13,644 bases of DNA. It comes from an uncultured Muribaculaceae bacterium (GTDB lineage: Bacteria > Bacteroidota > Bacteroidia > Bacteroidales > Muribaculaceae). Position 1 is the first letter of the stretch. Each line of letters opens with the position of its first letter. The DNA is taken from positions 1,980 to 15,623 of the forward strand of contig CAJUMI010000058.1 of the NCBI GenBank assembly GCA_910587545.1. The letters run 5' to 3'. Under the pieces are notes generated by a model. It did no database searches. It was not told the origin of the DNA and saw only the letters and a program-made list of their open reading frames with translations. Positions 13,551-13,644 of this stretch are shown here, in pieces. Both the position numbers and the translations under genes were made by a program.

Positions 13551-13610
13551 TTAACCTATATAATCACAGATGTTCATTATTTATCAAATCGCTATTGATT
13601 AATAGGTTAA
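13551..13610. repeat. 9-bp inverted repeat, TTAACCTAT/ATAGGTTAA
   Basis: TTAACCTAT (13551-13559) and ATAGGTTAA (13602-13610) are perfect complements with a 42-bp A+T-rich spacer. A partial direct echo, ATAGGTAA, occurs at 13615-13622. It may be an operator for a gene starting beyond the window. Confidence 0.4.
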
Positions 13611-13644
13611 TACAATAGGTAATTAAAATGCGATTTCAAGGATG

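Larger units (their letters stand above)
13376..13644. other. Non-coding tail with several inverted repeats
   Basis: No reading frame is convincing. Immediately after the barrel gene, AAAGC/GCTTT (13402-13417) followed by TTG is a weak terminator candidate. An interleaved repeat pair (13473-13544) and a 9-bp inverted repeat (13551-13610) follow. An ATG at 13628 near the end has too little sequence after it to judge. Confidence 0.45.

Noticed and set aside
13354..13554. 66-residue plus-strand frame overlapping the end of the barrel gene
   Set aside because: It starts inside that gene in another frame, has no family resemblance and runs through the interleaved inverted repeats.

Overview
The window looks like chromosomal DNA from a Bacteroidales bacterium, possibly a gut Muribaculaceae-type lineage. 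The evidence is gene content and order (rplY-pth-S4 protein; alaS-M23 peptidase-MerR), promoters with the Bacteroidetes TAnnTTTG -7 box about 20 bp from a TTG, few Shine-Dalgarno sites, and a DUF4421-like outer-membrane protein. The family-level assignment is inference from style, not from a database match.

Layout. 1-53 is the 5' part of a CAT-anticodon tRNA on the minus strand, cut by the window edge, with its promoter at 85-115. 54-1081 is about 1 kb without any gene. It holds the most unusual object here, a roughly 340-bp non-coding element (325-666) with imperfect 30-31 bp terminal inverted repeats. Inside are two concentric hairpin modules, one built on a perfect 44-bp palindrome, placed almost symmetrically. 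It resembles a MITE or REPIN-like non-autonomous element. 1082-2786 is a plus-strand operon for ribosomal protein L25, peptidyl-tRNA hydrolase and an Hsp15-like S4 RNA-binding protein. All three act at or near the 50S subunit. A terminator-like hairpin lies inside the pth coding sequence. A bidirectional terminator (2816-2862) separates this operon from a minus-strand unit, alaS followed 6 nt later by a VOC/glyoxalase-fold gene.

Divergent from alaS are a membrane-anchored M23 peptidase and a small MerR-type regulator, ending in a strong hairpin (7447-7490). rpmH (L34, 51 codons) faces them on the minus strand with its own promoter.

8041-13375 is a plus-strand accessory run of small genes: a zinc-ribbon/PNPOx-like flavin protein, a DJ-1/PfpI protein, two GNAT acetyltransferases, two lipoproteins (one DUF3828-like, one META/HslJ-like), a flavodoxin-fold protein with a compact Cys motif of the iron-sulfur flavoprotein type, and a DUF4421-like beta-barrel candidate. 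The common theme seems to be redox, electrophile or envelope stress, but this is inferred from the families only. The last 270 bp hold inverted repeats, including an interleaved pair that could form a pseudoknot, and no convincing gene.
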